Positions 35,623 through 44,897 are shown, counted from the first letter of the stretch. The stretch is 64,000 nucleotides of DNA from CALANV01 sp036381615 (GCA_036381615.1 DASVCL010000085.1:1-64000), one strand, 5' to 3'. Notes: a model not told the origin generated them from the letters alone. A program made the numbers and translations.

Positions 35623-36591
35623 ATGCCGAAGGACGAGCAACTACCTCGCCGTTTGCTGGTTGCGGTCGGCGGCAATGCCACGCATCCCGAGAACATCCGC
35701 GGCACGTCGGACGAGCAGAAGACGATCGCCGCGCGCACGGCGCAGGCGCTGCTTCCGTTGGCGCAACTCGACAACGAACTGGTCATCACCCACGGCAACG
35801 GCCCGGTCGTCGGCAAGATCCTGATGCGTCAGGCGCTCACGCGCGACCGGATCCCGCCGATGTCCCTGGATATCTGCGTCGCCCACAGCCAGGGCGGCAT
35901 TGCATACCTGCTGATGCAGGCGCTGGAAAACGCGCTGCGCGAGGTCGACAATCCCCGCCACGTCGCATGCCTGCTGACCCAGGTCGAGGTCGATCCGGAC
36001 GATCCCGCATTCGACAATCCGACCAAGCCCATTGGTCCGTTCTTCACGAAGGAGCAGGCGGAAGAGATCAGCCGGGAACTCGGCTGGCTCATGAAGGAGG
36101 ACTCAGGGCGCGGCTGGCGCCACGTGGTGCCTTCACCCAAGCCGCGGCACATCGTTGACATTTCGCTGATACAGGTGCTGGCGCGGCGCGGCACCGTGGT
36201 GATCGCCGGCGGCGGCGGGGGGATACCGGTGGTGCGCGGCCCGAAAGGCGTGCGGCATGGCGTGTCCGCCGTCATCGACAAGGATCTTACCTCGGCGCAC
36301 ATGGCCAACGTGCTCGGCATCGGGCACATGATGATTCTGACGGCGATCCGCAAGGTCGCGATCAACTTCGGCAAGCCCGATCAGCGCGAGCTCGATCGCA
36401 TCAGCTTGCGCGAACTGAAGATGCTGCACGCGCAGGGACATTTCCCGCCGGGCAGCATGGGGCCGAAAATCGAGGCCGCGATCCGGTTCCTCGAGGGCGG
36501 CGGCGAACGGGTCATCATCGGCCATCTCGACGAAGCGCTGGCGGCATTGAAGGGCGAGTCCGGCACACACATCGTGGCGGACAATGCCTGA
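35623..36591 (+). CDS. Carbamate kinase
   Basis: This 322-residue amino-acid-kinase fold enzyme has LVAVGGNA at the N-terminus, ITHGNGPVVGKIL, SQGGIAYLL, VVIAGGGGGIPV and AVIDKDLTSA. These are the standard carbamate kinase motifs. It makes ATP from carbamoyl phosphate and ADP, releasing ammonia and CO2. E. coli has the allantoin-linked kinase AllK/YbcF beside AllFGH, and the order here suggests the same role. An AGGAGG site sets the start. It overlaps the DUF2877 gene by 8 bases. Confidence 0.92.
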   Translation: MPKDEQLPRRLLVAVGGNATHPENIRGTSDEQKTIAARTAQALLPLAQLDNELVITHGNGPVVGKILMRQALTRDRIPPMSLDICVAHSQGGIAYLLMQALENALREVDNPRHVACLLTQVEVDPDDPAFDNPTKPIGPFFTKEQAEEISRELGWLMKEDSGRGWRHVVPSPKPRHIVDISLIQVLARRGTVVIAGGGGGIPVVRGPKGVRHGVSAVIDKDLTSAHMANVLGIGHMMILTAIRKVAINFGKPDQRELDRISLRELKMLHAQGHFPPGSMGPKIEAAIRFLEGGGERVIIGHLDEALAALKGESGTHIVADNA

Positions 36592-37531
36592 GTCGCGTCC
36601 ACGAGACGTCCTGCAAATTCTCGAGGTCGGCCCGGTGGCCCGTCGTGCCTTGCGCGAAGGGGCGAGAGGCGAGATCCGCGCGGTATTCGAGCGCAGCTTC
36701 TACGTCGAACTCGGCGGTGAATGGGTCTGTTTCGGCCCGCGCACGCTTGGGGCGGGGCCGCTCAACGTTCTGCACGAGTGCCGGCCCGCGGCGACATGGG
36801 GAAACGGCGAAATCGCCGCCGGTGATCCGGTGACGGTCGCGCGTGGCATCATTCGCATCGGCACGGCGGCGCGGCTCCGCCTTGCAGGCTCGATCGAGTG
36901 GATGCCGCCCGCCGTTGGGGCCTGGGACGCCGTGACGCTCGCCTCGGGTCTGGATTCGTTCGATGCGATGGTCGCCGACATCATGCCGCACGACGGACTG
37001 GCGGTTCTGGCCAGCCGGACAGGGCGGTGCGGGCCCTTGCCGATCGTGGCCAGGACGGCCGCAGGTCCGGCCGACGATCTTGCCGGTCTCGTGCGGGCGG
37101 ATGTTCTCTCGCGGCATGGGGGTCGCAGGACCGTCCCTCGGTCGCTCGGCTCGCTCCTGGGGCTCGGCCCCGGCCTTACGCCATCCGGCGACGATTTTCT
37201 GGGCGGCGCGATGGTGGCGCTCTCCCTACTTGGACTGACGGGCCTGCGCGATGCAATCTGGACAACCCTGGAGCCGCTCGTCGCGTGCAGCACGAACGAC
37301 ATCAGCCGCGCGCATCTGGCAGCGGCGGCCCACGGTCTCGGCAGCGCGGCGCTGCACGCGGCACTGAACGCGGTGATCGGCGGGCGCGCGGACGCCCTTG
37401 GTGCCGGACTCGCGGCCATCGATGCCATCGGCCACACGTCCGGCTGGGATGCGCTGGCCGGCGCGGTAACGGTCATGCGCGCCTGGCTCGATACACAGCC
37501 GACCCGCGCGATGCCCCTCGTTTCACATTAG
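36584..37531 (+). CDS. DUF2877 protein, oxamate carbamoyltransferase subunit AllH (YlbF)-like
   Basis: This 315-residue DUF2877 protein has the family signature GLGPGLTPSGDDFLGG around residue 192, followed by helices and STNDISRAHLAAAAHG. E. coli YlbF/AllH, the third subunit of the oxamate carbamoyltransferase, is in this family. It overlaps the carbamate kinase gene and is 20 bases from the gamma-glutamyltransferase-like gene. Together with DUF1116 and FdrA it completes the AllFGH set. Confidence 0.83.
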   Translation: MPESRPRDVLQILEVGPVARRALREGARGEIRAVFERSFYVELGGEWVCFGPRTLGAGPLNVLHECRPAATWGNGEIAAGDPVTVARGIIRIGTAARLRLAGSIEWMPPAVGAWDAVTLASGLDSFDAMVADIMPHDGLAVLASRTGRCGPLPIVARTAAGPADDLAGLVRADVLSRHGGRRTVPRSLGSLLGLGPGLTPSGDDFLGGAMVALSLLGLTGLRDAIWTTLEPLVACSTNDISRAHLAAAAHGLGSAALHAALNAVIGGRADALGAGLAAIDAIGHTSGWDALAGAVTVMRAWLDTQPTRAMPLVSH

Positions 37532-37551
37532 TCACGGAGCCCAAGACAGAG

Positions 37552-39144
37552 ATGCTGCAGACCAAGCGTGCCTTCCGCGGGATGGTAACTTCGCCTCATC
37601 ATCTGGCCAGCCGTGCGGGCCTGCGTGTTCTGGAGGAGGGCGGCACCGCCATCGAGGCGATGGTCGCGGCGGCGGCGACAATCGCCGTCGTCTATCCGCA
37701 CATGAACGGGCTCGGCGGCGACAACTTCTGGCTCATCTCGATACCCGGCCAGGAGCCGATCGGAATCGACGCGTGCGGACCTGCGGCTGCCAAGGCGGAT
37801 ATCCGCCTGTACCGCGAGCAGGGGCATGCGACGATTCCCAGCCGCGGTCCTTTGGCCGCCTTGACCGTGGCCGGCGCCGTCGGCGGCTGGCAGCAGGCGC
37901 TCGAGATCAACAAGAAGATCTGCGCCAGGCCGTTGCCGCTGTCGCGTTTGCTCGAAGACGCGATCGCCTATGCGCGAGACGGAATTGCGGTCACCGGGAC
38001 GCAGCACGCGAACACGCGCAACAAGCTCGGCGAGCTCGCCGACATTCCCGGGTTCGCGCACGCATTCCTGATCGACGGGCGTCCGCCGGAAATCGGCGCC
38101 TGCTTCCGCCAAACGGCGCTCGCCGCGAGCCTGGAGCATCTCGCGCGGTCGGGTCTCGACGACTTCTACCGCGGCGATCTGGCGCGATCGATCGCCAAGG
38201 ACCTGGCCGCTCTCGGCAGTCCGCTGGGATTCGACGATTTCCAGGGCTATCGCGCGCGCATCGTGCCGCCGTTGCGGGCCCGGATCGCCGGCCACGACGT
38301 CTACAACCTGCCGCCGCCGACCCAGGGCCTCGCGTCGCTGCTTCTGCTTTCCGTCTACGATCGCCTCGGCGTCGAGACGGCGGAAGGGTTCGAGTTTCTG
38401 CATGGCCTCGTCGAGGCGACCAAGCAGGCGTTCCGCATACGCGACCGCTATGTGACCGACCCGGAATACATGACACATGATCCGGCCGCCTTCCTCGCGC
38501 CGGAGCGCGTGGCCGAAATGGCGCGCAACATCGATCGGCGCCGTGCAGCGCCCTGGCCGCAGGCGGCAAACTGCGGCGACACGGTCTGGCTCGGGGCAAT
38601 CGACCGCGAGGGTCGCGCGGTCAGCTTCATTCAAAGCCTCTATTGGGAGTTCGGGTCCGGCGTCGTTCTCCCGGGCAGCGGGATCACCTGGCAGAATCGC
38701 GGGATCTCGTTCTCACTCGACGAGCAGCACCACAACCATCTGCGGCCGCGACGCAGACCCTTCCACACGATCCAGCCGGCCCTCGCGCGGCTGGCCGACG
38801 GCCGCACCATGGTCTACGGCACGATGGGCGGTGAGGGCCAGCCGCAGACCCAGGCGGCCCTGTTCACGCGCTATGCGCTCTATGGACAGGAAGTGCAGCA
38901 GGCCGTGACCGCGCCGCGTTGGCTGCTCGGGCGCACCTGGGGGGCGGCGACGACCAATCTCAAGATCGAATCCCGCTTCGACCCGGCCTTGATCGAGGCA
39001 ATGCGGCGCGCCGGGCACGATGTGGAGGTCGTCGGCCCGTTCGAAGAGATGATGGGCCATGCCGGCATCGTGGTGCACGGTCAGGACGGCTTGATCGAAG
39101 GTGCGGCAGACCCGCGAAGCGACGGCGCCGCACTCGGCTTCTAG
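37552..39144 (+). CDS. Gamma-glutamyltransferase-like Ntn hydrolase, no signal peptide
   Basis: This 530-residue member of the GGT family has the N-terminal MVTSPHHLASRAGLRVLEEGGTA and HMNGLGGDNFW. The autoprocessing threonine T344 is in CGDTVWLGAIDREG, then SFIQSLYWEFGSGV and a TMGGEGQPQ segment. Such precursors cut themselves before the threonine to make an active heterodimer. Unlike periplasmic GGT there is no signal peptide, so it should be cytoplasmic. It lies in the carbamoyltransferase-like operon and before a polyamine-type importer. Its substrate may be a gamma-glutamyl or other amide compound. The exact activity is unknown. Confidence 0.82.
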   Translation: MLQTKRAFRGMVTSPHHLASRAGLRVLEEGGTAIEAMVAAAATIAVVYPHMNGLGGDNFWLISIPGQEPIGIDACGPAAAKADIRLYREQGHATIPSRGPLAALTVAGAVGGWQQALEINKKICARPLPLSRLLEDAIAYARDGIAVTGTQHANTRNKLGELADIPGFAHAFLIDGRPPEIGACFRQTALAASLEHLARSGLDDFYRGDLARSIAKDLAALGSPLGFDDFQGYRARIVPPLRARIAGHDVYNLPPPTQGLASLLLLSVYDRLGVETAEGFEFLHGLVEATKQAFRIRDRYVTDPEYMTHDPAAFLAPERVAEMARNIDRRRAAPWPQAANCGDTVWLGAIDREGRAVSFIQSLYWEFGSGVVLPGSGITWQNRGISFSLDEQHHNHLRPRRRPFHTIQPALARLADGRTMVYGTMGGEGQPQTQAALFTRYALYGQEVQQAVTAPRWLLGRTWGAATTNLKIESRFDPALIEAMRRAGHDVEVVGPFEEMMGHAGIVVHGQDGLIEGAADPRSDGAALGF

Positions 39145-39267
39145 CCCAGCCCGACCTTGGCGGAACGAGAGGCAGCGCCCGCAGGCCGCGGCCGCAGCCG
39201 GGCATTGACACCACCGCCGAACCGCGAGATCAATCGCCGCTGCGGCGGCGGCAAGAGGCCTGGGGGA

Positions 39268-40374
39268 ATGAAGCGGACTGCACGCGATTTCATCGTTGCC
39301 GTGTGGAGCGCCTGCCTTGCCGTCCTGTGGGGCGGCCCGGGCGCGGCCCAAGGCGTCGTCAACATCTACAACTGGAACGACTACATCGACGAAGCGACGC
39401 TCAGGCGCTTCGAAGCCGAAACGGGCATCAAGGTCGTCTACGACGTCTACGATTCGAACGAAGTGCTCGATGCCAAGCTGCGGGCAGGCGGCAGCGGCTA
39501 CGATCTCGTCGCGCCGACGGCGTCGCCGTTTCTGGCGCGCCAGATTCCCGCGGGTCTCTATCAGTCGATCGATCGCTCGCGGCTGACGAATTACGGCAGA
39601 CTCGACCCCGAGCTGATGAAACAGCTCGCGCGATTCGACCCGGGCAACCGGTACGCCATACCGTGGATGTGGGGAACGACGGGTATCGGCTACAACGCCG
39701 AACGCGTGCTCCGCCTCATGCCCGATGCGCCGGTCTATTCGCTGAAGGTCCTGTTCGATCCGGCGATCGTCTCACGTTTCCAGGAATGCGGCGTGCTGAT
39801 GCTCGACTCGCCGACGGACGTCTTTCCGGCGGCGCTGGCCTATCTCGGGCTCGATCCGGACAGCAAGGACACGGGCGATCTCGACAAGGCGGCCGAGGTT
39901 CTGATGCGGATCCGTCCCTACGTGCGCAAGTGGCAATCGTCCGGCTATATCGATGCGCTCGCCAACGGCGATGCGTGTCTGGTCTTCGGATACTCCGGCG
40001 ACATCAAGCAGGCCGCCAACCGGGCGGAGGAGGCGGGCCGGGGCGTGCGCGTCGAGTATGCGATTCCGACCGAAGGCGCCCAAATATGGATCGACGCCTG
40101 GGCCATCCCGGCGGATGCGCCGAATGCCGCGAATGCGCACAAGTTTCTCGACTTCGTGCTTCGGCCGGAAATCGCGGCGACGAACACGAACTTCATCGGG
40201 TACGCGAACGGCGTCCCGGAGTCGCTGCCGATGGTCAAGCCCGAGATCAGGGACGATCCGACGATTTACCCGCCGGCCGAAATCCGGCAGCGCCTCTATG
40301 CGATCACGCCGGCCGACCGCAGCTACGAGCGGCGGCGCACACGCGAATGGACTCGGATCACGACCGGCCGCTAG
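39268..40374 (+). CDS. Polyamine-type ABC transporter substrate-binding protein (PotF/PotD-like)
   Basis: This 368-residue protein has a signal sequence (about 1-28, ending GAAQ). The PotD/PotF fold is seen in VNIYNWNDYIDEATLRRFEAETGIKVVYDVYDSNE, PWMWGTTGIGYN, GDACLVFGYSGDIKQA and WAIPADAPN. It binds a putrescine- or spermidine-like cation. The Met just after the purine-rich GGGGGA site begins the signal peptide; an in-frame Met 37 codons earlier is not credible. It follows the GGT-like gene by 123 bases and starts a four-gene ABC set. Confidence 0.88.
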   Translation: MKRTARDFIVAVWSACLAVLWGGPGAAQGVVNIYNWNDYIDEATLRRFEAETGIKVVYDVYDSNEVLDAKLRAGGSGYDLVAPTASPFLARQIPAGLYQSIDRSRLTNYGRLDPELMKQLARFDPGNRYAIPWMWGTTGIGYNAERVLRLMPDAPVYSLKVLFDPAIVSRFQECGVLMLDSPTDVFPAALAYLGLDPDSKDTGDLDKAAEVLMRIRPYVRKWQSSGYIDALANGDACLVFGYSGDIKQAANRAEEAGRGVRVEYAIPTEGAQIWIDAWAIPADAPNAANAHKFLDFVLRPEIAATNTNFIGYANGVPESLPMVKPEIRDDPTIYPPAEIRQRLYAITPADRSYERRRTREWTRITTGR

Positions 40375-40381
40375 ATCGCGC

Positions 40382-41473
40382 ATGACTACCGATCACCGGG
40401 GGCCGCTGCTCGCCGTCGAAAGCATTTCCAAGTCTTTCGCCGGCGTACCGGCGCTTGCGGATGTCGATCTCCAGATCGGCCCGGGCGAGCTTTTTGCGCT
40501 GCTCGGCGCCTCAGGCAGCGGGAAGACGACGCTGCTGCGGATCATCGCCGGACTGGAAAGGCCGGATTCGGGCCGTATCCGTATCGAGGGGCGCGACGTA
40601 ACCGGCCTGCCCGCGTATGAGCGCCCCGTGAACACGGTGTTCCAGTCCTACGCGCTGTTTCCGCACATGACGGTGCGGGGCAACATCGCGTTCGGCCTCA
40701 AGCAGGACCGGCTGCCGCGCGAGACGATCGATGCGCGGATCCGGGAGATGCTGGAACTCGTTCAAATGTCCGAGTATGCGGCACGCCGTCCGCATCAACT
40801 CTCGGGGGGACAACGCCAGCGCGTGGCGCTTGCGCGCAGTCTCGCCAAGCTGCCGAAGCTGCTTCTGCTGGACGAGCCGATGGCGGCCCTGGACCGCAAG
40901 CTGCGCGAACAGATGCGCGTCGAGCTCGTCGCGATCCAGAAGCGGGTCGGCATCACGTTCATTCTGGTGACTCACGACCAGGAGGAGGCCATGTCGCTGG
41001 CGGGCCGCCTTGCGGTCATGGAGCGCGGGCGCATCGTCCAGGTCGGCACGCCGCGCGAGATCTACGATCGTCCGGCCTCACGCTTCGTCGCCAGCTTCAT
41101 CGGTCAGATCAACCTGTTCGAAGGCCGGGTCATCGAGCGTGTCGGCCGGATGCTGACCATCCGACCGGACGATGGTGGGCCGGACATACGCGCGACGGAT
41201 GGTGCCGCTGCGGATATCGGCGATGCAGTGTCGGTCGCCGTGCGGCCCGAGAAGATCCGCGTCGGCGGGGCGGGGCCGGGGGCAAACGTGCGGCGCGGCG
41301 TGGTGCGGCACATCGAGTTCCTCGGCGAATCCTCGGCCGTGCATGTCGAGATCGGCGCCGGCGCTCGGGTTCGCGTCAGCGTTCCGCACGGGAATGGCGC
41401 CGGCATGCCGTCGAGCGGCGACATCGTCGAAATCTCGTGGCCGGCCGATGCCGGTGTCGTGCTACGGAAATAG
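40382..41473 (+). CDS. Polyamine-type ABC transporter ATP-binding protein (PotA/PotG-like)
   Basis: This 363-residue ATPase has Walker A GASGSGKTT, the Q-loop VFQSYALFPHMTV, the signature LSGGQRQRVALAR, Walker B LLLLDEP and VTHDQEEAM. A C-terminal TOBE domain (about 280-360) is present as in PotA. It starts 7 bases after the binding-protein gene and 4 bases before the first permease gene. Confidence 0.92.
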   Translation: MTTDHRGPLLAVESISKSFAGVPALADVDLQIGPGELFALLGASGSGKTTLLRIIAGLERPDSGRIRIEGRDVTGLPAYERPVNTVFQSYALFPHMTVRGNIAFGLKQDRLPRETIDARIREMLELVQMSEYAARRPHQLSGGQRQRVALARSLAKLPKLLLLDEPMAALDRKLREQMRVELVAIQKRVGITFILVTHDQEEAMSLAGRLAVMERGRIVQVGTPREIYDRPASRFVASFIGQINLFEGRVIERVGRMLTIRPDDGGPDIRATDGAAADIGDAVSVAVRPEKIRVGGAGPGANVRRGVVRHIEFLGESSAVHVEIGAGARVRVSVPHGNGAGMPSSGDIVEISWPADAGVVLRK

Positions 41474-41477
41474 ACAG

Positions 41478-42353
41478 GTGACCGTCTGGCGCGAGCACGG
41501 CCCGATGCGCGCAGCCGTTCTCGGCGTGCCATGGCTCTGGCTGTCGGCCTTCATCCTGCTGCCGTTCTCGATCGTCGTCGCGATCAGCCTCTCCGTCGCG
41601 ACCGATTCCCAGCCGCCTTACGCCTTCGGCCCCGTGCTCGACAGTTACCGTTTGATCGTCGAGGACACGCTTTATCTTGCGGCGCTCGGAAACGCGATAC
41701 GGATCGCGGCGACGTCAAGTTTCGTCTGCCTGCTCATCGGCTATCCGATGGCCTACGCGATCGCGCGGGCGCAGGCCCGCTGGCGCGGTCTGCTGCTGGC
41801 CCTGGTGATCCTGCCGTTCTGGACCTCGTTCCTCATCCGGATCTACGCTTGGATGACGCTTCTGCGGCCGACCGGACTCATCAACCAGGTGCTGATCGAC
41901 CTCGGCATCATCGGCGCGCCGCTGCAATTGATGAACAATGCCTTCGCCGTTCATCTCGGCATCATCTATGCGTATCTGCCGTTCATGATCCTGCCGCTCT
42001 ATGCGAGCATCGAAAGGCTCGACCCGAACCTGCTCGAGGCCGCGGCCGACCTCGGGAGCCGGCCCTGGCGTCGCTTCCTGTCGGTGACGCTGCCGCTCAC
42101 GCTGTCGGGGGTTGTGGCAGGCATGCTCCTCGTCTTCGTTCCGGCCGTCGGCGAATTCGTCATTCCGGAACTGCTCGGCGGCCCGGATACACCGATGATC
42201 GGCCGGCTGCTGTGGATCGAGTTCTTCAATAACCGGGATTGGCCGGTCGCGGCCTCGATTGCGGTCGCCCTGACCGCGCTTCTCGTCGTGCCGGTCGCGA
42301 TCCTGCAGCACATGCTCGCCCCGCGCGAGGGGGCGCGAGAGGTCGGCCCATGA
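41478..42353 (+). CDS. Polyamine-type ABC transporter permease (PotB/PotH-like)
   Basis: This 291-residue permease has about six helices and the EAA motif (LEAAADLGSRPWRRFLSVTLPLTLSG), typical of PotB/PotH. The GTG at 41478 sits 4 bases after the ATPase gene; an ATG at 41505 is an alternative start. The stop overlaps the next permease gene (ATGA). Confidence 0.9.
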   Translation: MTVWREHGPMRAAVLGVPWLWLSAFILLPFSIVVAISLSVATDSQPPYAFGPVLDSYRLIVEDTLYLAALGNAIRIAATSSFVCLLIGYPMAYAIARAQARWRGLLLALVILPFWTSFLIRIYAWMTLLRPTGLINQVLIDLGIIGAPLQLMNNAFAVHLGIIYAYLPFMILPLYASIERLDPNLLEAAADLGSRPWRRFLSVTLPLTLSGVVAGMLLVFVPAVGEFVIPELLGGPDTPMIGRLLWIEFFNNRDWPVAASIAVALTALLVVPVAILQHMLAPREGAREVGP

Positions 42354-43150
42354 CGCGCCATCGCGCCGGCGGCCTCCTGATCGTACTCGGGCTGGGCTAT
42401 GCGTTCCTCTACCTCCCGATTCTCCTGCTCATCGTCTTTTCCTTCAACGAGTCGCGCCTCGTCACCGTCTGGACCGGGTTCTCGACGAAGTGGTACGGCG
42501 AGCTCCTTCGGAACGAGCGAATCCTCGACGCGGCGTGGCTCAGCCTCGTCGTCGCCGCATGCAGCGCCACACTTGCGGTCGCAATCGGCACACTTGCCGG
42601 CGTCGCGCTGGCCCGGTACGGCCGCTTTCGGCTGCGATGGCTCTTCGCCGGGTTGCTGGCGGCACCGTTGATCATGCCGGAGGTCATTACCGGTCTCTCG
42701 CTGCTGCTGATGTTCGTGTCCATGGATCAGGCCGTGGGCTGGCCGGCATCGAGAGGGTTCGGCATGATCGTGGTCGCGCATGCGACGTTGTCCATGGCCT
42801 TCGTCGCCGTGATCGTCCAGGCACGGCTCGCCGGCTTCGATCGGGCGGTGGAGGAGGCCGCCGCGGATCTGGGGGCGCGCCCTGCGACGGTGTTCTGGCG
42901 GATCACCCTGCCGCTGATTGCACCGGCGCTGGTGGCGGGCTGGCTGCTCGCCTTCACGCTGTCGCTGGACGACGTCGTGATCGCAAGTTTTGTGGCTGGG
43001 CCCGGGACGACCACGCTGCCCCTTGTGATCTTCTCGAGCGTGCGGCTGGGTCTGTCCCCCCAAGTTAACGCTCTGGCAGCGATTATCGTTGTAGTTGTGA
43101 GTGCCCTCGCCGCGCTGGCGGCGTGGGCCAACCGCGGCCGGTTCGCATAG
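42350..43150 (+). CDS. Polyamine-type ABC transporter permease (PotC/PotI-like)
   Basis: This 266-residue second permease has about six helices and the EAA loop (VEEAAADLGARPATVFWRITLPLIAPA). FSLDDVVI-type sequence (here TLSLDDVVIASFVAGPGTTTLPL) is typical of PotC/PotI. It completes the importer. Downstream, 43155-43177 can form a short hairpin (CGCAGG/CCTGCG) without a U-run, so it is not a convincing terminator. Confidence 0.9.
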   Translation: MTRHRAGGLLIVLGLGYAFLYLPILLLIVFSFNESRLVTVWTGFSTKWYGELLRNERILDAAWLSLVVAACSATLAVAIGTLAGVALARYGRFRLRWLFAGLLAAPLIMPEVITGLSLLLMFVSMDQAVGWPASRGFGMIVVAHATLSMAFVAVIVQARLAGFDRAVEEAAADLGARPATVFWRITLPLIAPALVAGWLLAFTLSLDDVVIASFVAGPGTTTLPLVIFSSVRLGLSPQVNALAAIIVVVVSALAALAAWANRGRFA

Positions 43151-43330
43151 GGACCGCAGGTCTTAACAAATCCTGCGCAAATTCCCGAAAAAACCGGCAG
43201 GTCTAGGGCCAGCCTGCGACTGCCCGATGGGGGTGCGGGGGATGGACCGGGCCATTTGTTACGGGAGAGTCACAGGCGCCGGCCGGCGAGTTGTGCAACC
43301 ATGGGGCGTGACGACGAGGGGGGGAAACTA

Positions 43331-44398
43331 ATGAGAACAAATCGTCCAGCCCTGTTTTCAGAACGCCAGATCATCGTGCGCTCGCCGCGCGGCATGCGTT
43401 TCGTACGCCTGTCGCCAGCCGTCCAGTGGGCGGCGGTCGCCAGCATGGCTTTTGTCGCATGCGCGCTCGGCTGGTTCCTCAATATGCATGTGGACATGGC
43501 CCGGGAGGCGCGGTACGCCCGCGTGCTGACCGAGCGGCTCCATGCCTTCCAGCAGGCCGCCGCCGGATCCGGGATCCACAGGCCGGAGGCCGGGGCGGCC
43601 GAACCGCTGACGAAACGTGTCGAGGAACTGGAGCGGCGGTTGGCCGAGAGCGAGGCGGCGCGCCAGCGACTCGAGGCGGAGCATAAGCGCGTCATAGCCG
43701 AGAAGTCAGCCACCGAGCGTCGCGTCAAGGGGGCCAATGTCGATCAGGACGCGGTTGCGAAGCTGATCGAGCAGGCCAAGGAGCTGATCGAGCGCGGCTC
43801 GCGTTCGGTTTCGCAGCTCGGGCTCGACGTCGAGCGCCTGCTCGCCGCCGGCCGCTCGCACGGCGGAGCCGGGGGGCCGTTCATTCAGGTTCCGCGCACA
43901 ATGCGCACCAACCCGTCGCATGCCGAGCTGGCGCAGCTCGGCAAGCAGGTTAACCGGCTGGTTGCATTGCGGCGGGCCCTGCAGGCCCTGCCTGTCGGGG
44001 TCCCGCTCACCCGTTATCAGATCGGGAGTCCGTTCGGCGTTCGTCGCGATCCGCTCAACGGCGAGCTGGCGATGCACAACGGCATCGATCTCGTCGCCCC
44101 GCCGGGAACCGCGGTATTGGCGGCCGCACGGGGGAAGGTGACGATTGCCGCCCGTAGCGGCCAATACGGCAATCTCGTCGAGATCGACCACGGTTTCGGC
44201 TTGCGAACCCGCTACGGCCACCTCTCGCGCATCGCCGTGCGGCCGGGTCAGACCGTCGGGCCGCGGACGCAGATCGGCGCCGTCGGTTCGACCGGCCGCG
44301 GTACGGGCCCGCATCTGCATTACGAAGTGCTGTTCAAGGGCAAGGCAATCGACCCCAAACGGTTCCTGGAGGCGCGCGCGCATGTTTTCCAGATCTAA
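43331..44398 (+). CDS. M23 family peptidase with N-terminal membrane anchor and coiled coil
   Basis: This 355-residue protein has one transmembrane helix (about 36-57), a coiled coil rich in Glu/Arg/Ala (about 95-160), and a C-terminal LytM/M23 domain with the zinc motifs HNGID and HLHYE. These cleave peptide crosslinks in peptidoglycan. All ligands are present, so it should be an active endopeptidase facing the periplasm. The bactofilin gene overlaps its end. Bactofilin-M23 pairs such as BacA-LmdC act in local cell-wall shaping in stalked and budding alphaproteobacteria (established knowledge). A purine-rich GAGGGGGGG site precedes the ATG. Confidence 0.9.
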   Translation: MRTNRPALFSERQIIVRSPRGMRFVRLSPAVQWAAVASMAFVACALGWFLNMHVDMAREARYARVLTERLHAFQQAAAGSGIHRPEAGAAEPLTKRVEELERRLAESEAARQRLEAEHKRVIAEKSATERRVKGANVDQDAVAKLIEQAKELIERGSRSVSQLGLDVERLLAAGRSHGGAGGPFIQVPRTMRTNPSHAELAQLGKQVNRLVALRRALQALPVGVPLTRYQIGSPFGVRRDPLNGELAMHNGIDLVAPPGTAVLAAARGKVTIAARSGQYGNLVEIDHGFGLRTRYGHLSRIAVRPGQTVGPRTQIGAVGSTGRGTGPHLHYEVLFKGKAIDPKRFLEARAHVFQI

Positions 44399-44888
44399 GG
44401 GCAATGGCAGGGAAGGTTCGACGTCGGCCAGGCGCGGCATGCCGTCGATCGTCAGTTCCGATTTCCGCGTCGTCGGCAACGTTACCAGCGATGGCGACGT
44501 GCAGCTCGACGGCGCCATCGAGGGCAATCTCAAGGCGAAGGCAGTCACGATCGGCGAGAGCGGCGCCGTGCGCGGCGAGGTCAAGGCCGACACGATTCAC
44601 ATACGCGGCGTGGTGACCGGCCCGATCCGGGCGAAAATCGTCCAGATCGCCAAGACCGCCAAGGTCACGGGCGACGTCTTCTACGAATCGCTGACGGTCG
44701 AAACAGGTGCGGTCATCGATGGCGCGTGCAAGCGCTGGGACGCGGAAAAGGGGCACGTCCCGTCGCCGTCGGGCAGGGCGTACGCCGCATCCGAGTCCAA
44801 GACGTATGGCGAGACCAGGCCGAACGGGCAGACGAAGCCCGATATCGGCCTTTCCGGCATGGCGGCCGCACCGGCCGGCGGCCTTTAG
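44382..44888 (+). CDS. Bactofilin family cytoskeletal protein
   Basis: This 168-residue protein has a bactofilin core (about 25-120) made of short beta-helix repeats (VVGNVTSDGDVQLDGAIEGNLKAKAV, GESGAVRGEV, IRGVVTGPIRAK). Polar Gly/Ser-rich tails flank it. Bactofilins self-assemble into nucleotide-free filaments at the membrane. The start lies 17 bases inside the M23 gene, and a GGAGG site precedes it, so the two proteins are cotranslated. It likely recruits the peptidase to sites of curvature or growth. Confidence 0.9.
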   Translation: MFSRSKGNGREGSTSARRGMPSIVSSDFRVVGNVTSDGDVQLDGAIEGNLKAKAVTIGESGAVRGEVKADTIHIRGVVTGPIRAKIVQIAKTAKVTGDVFYESLTVETGAVIDGACKRWDAEKGHVPSPSGRAYAASESKTYGETRPNGQTKPDIGLSGMAAAPAGGL

Positions 44889-44897
44889 CCGGAGACG

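Noticed and set aside
43155..43177. CGCAGG/CCTGCG hairpin after the polyamine-type operon as a terminator
   Set aside because: Short stem and no U-run; at best weak or Rho-dependent.
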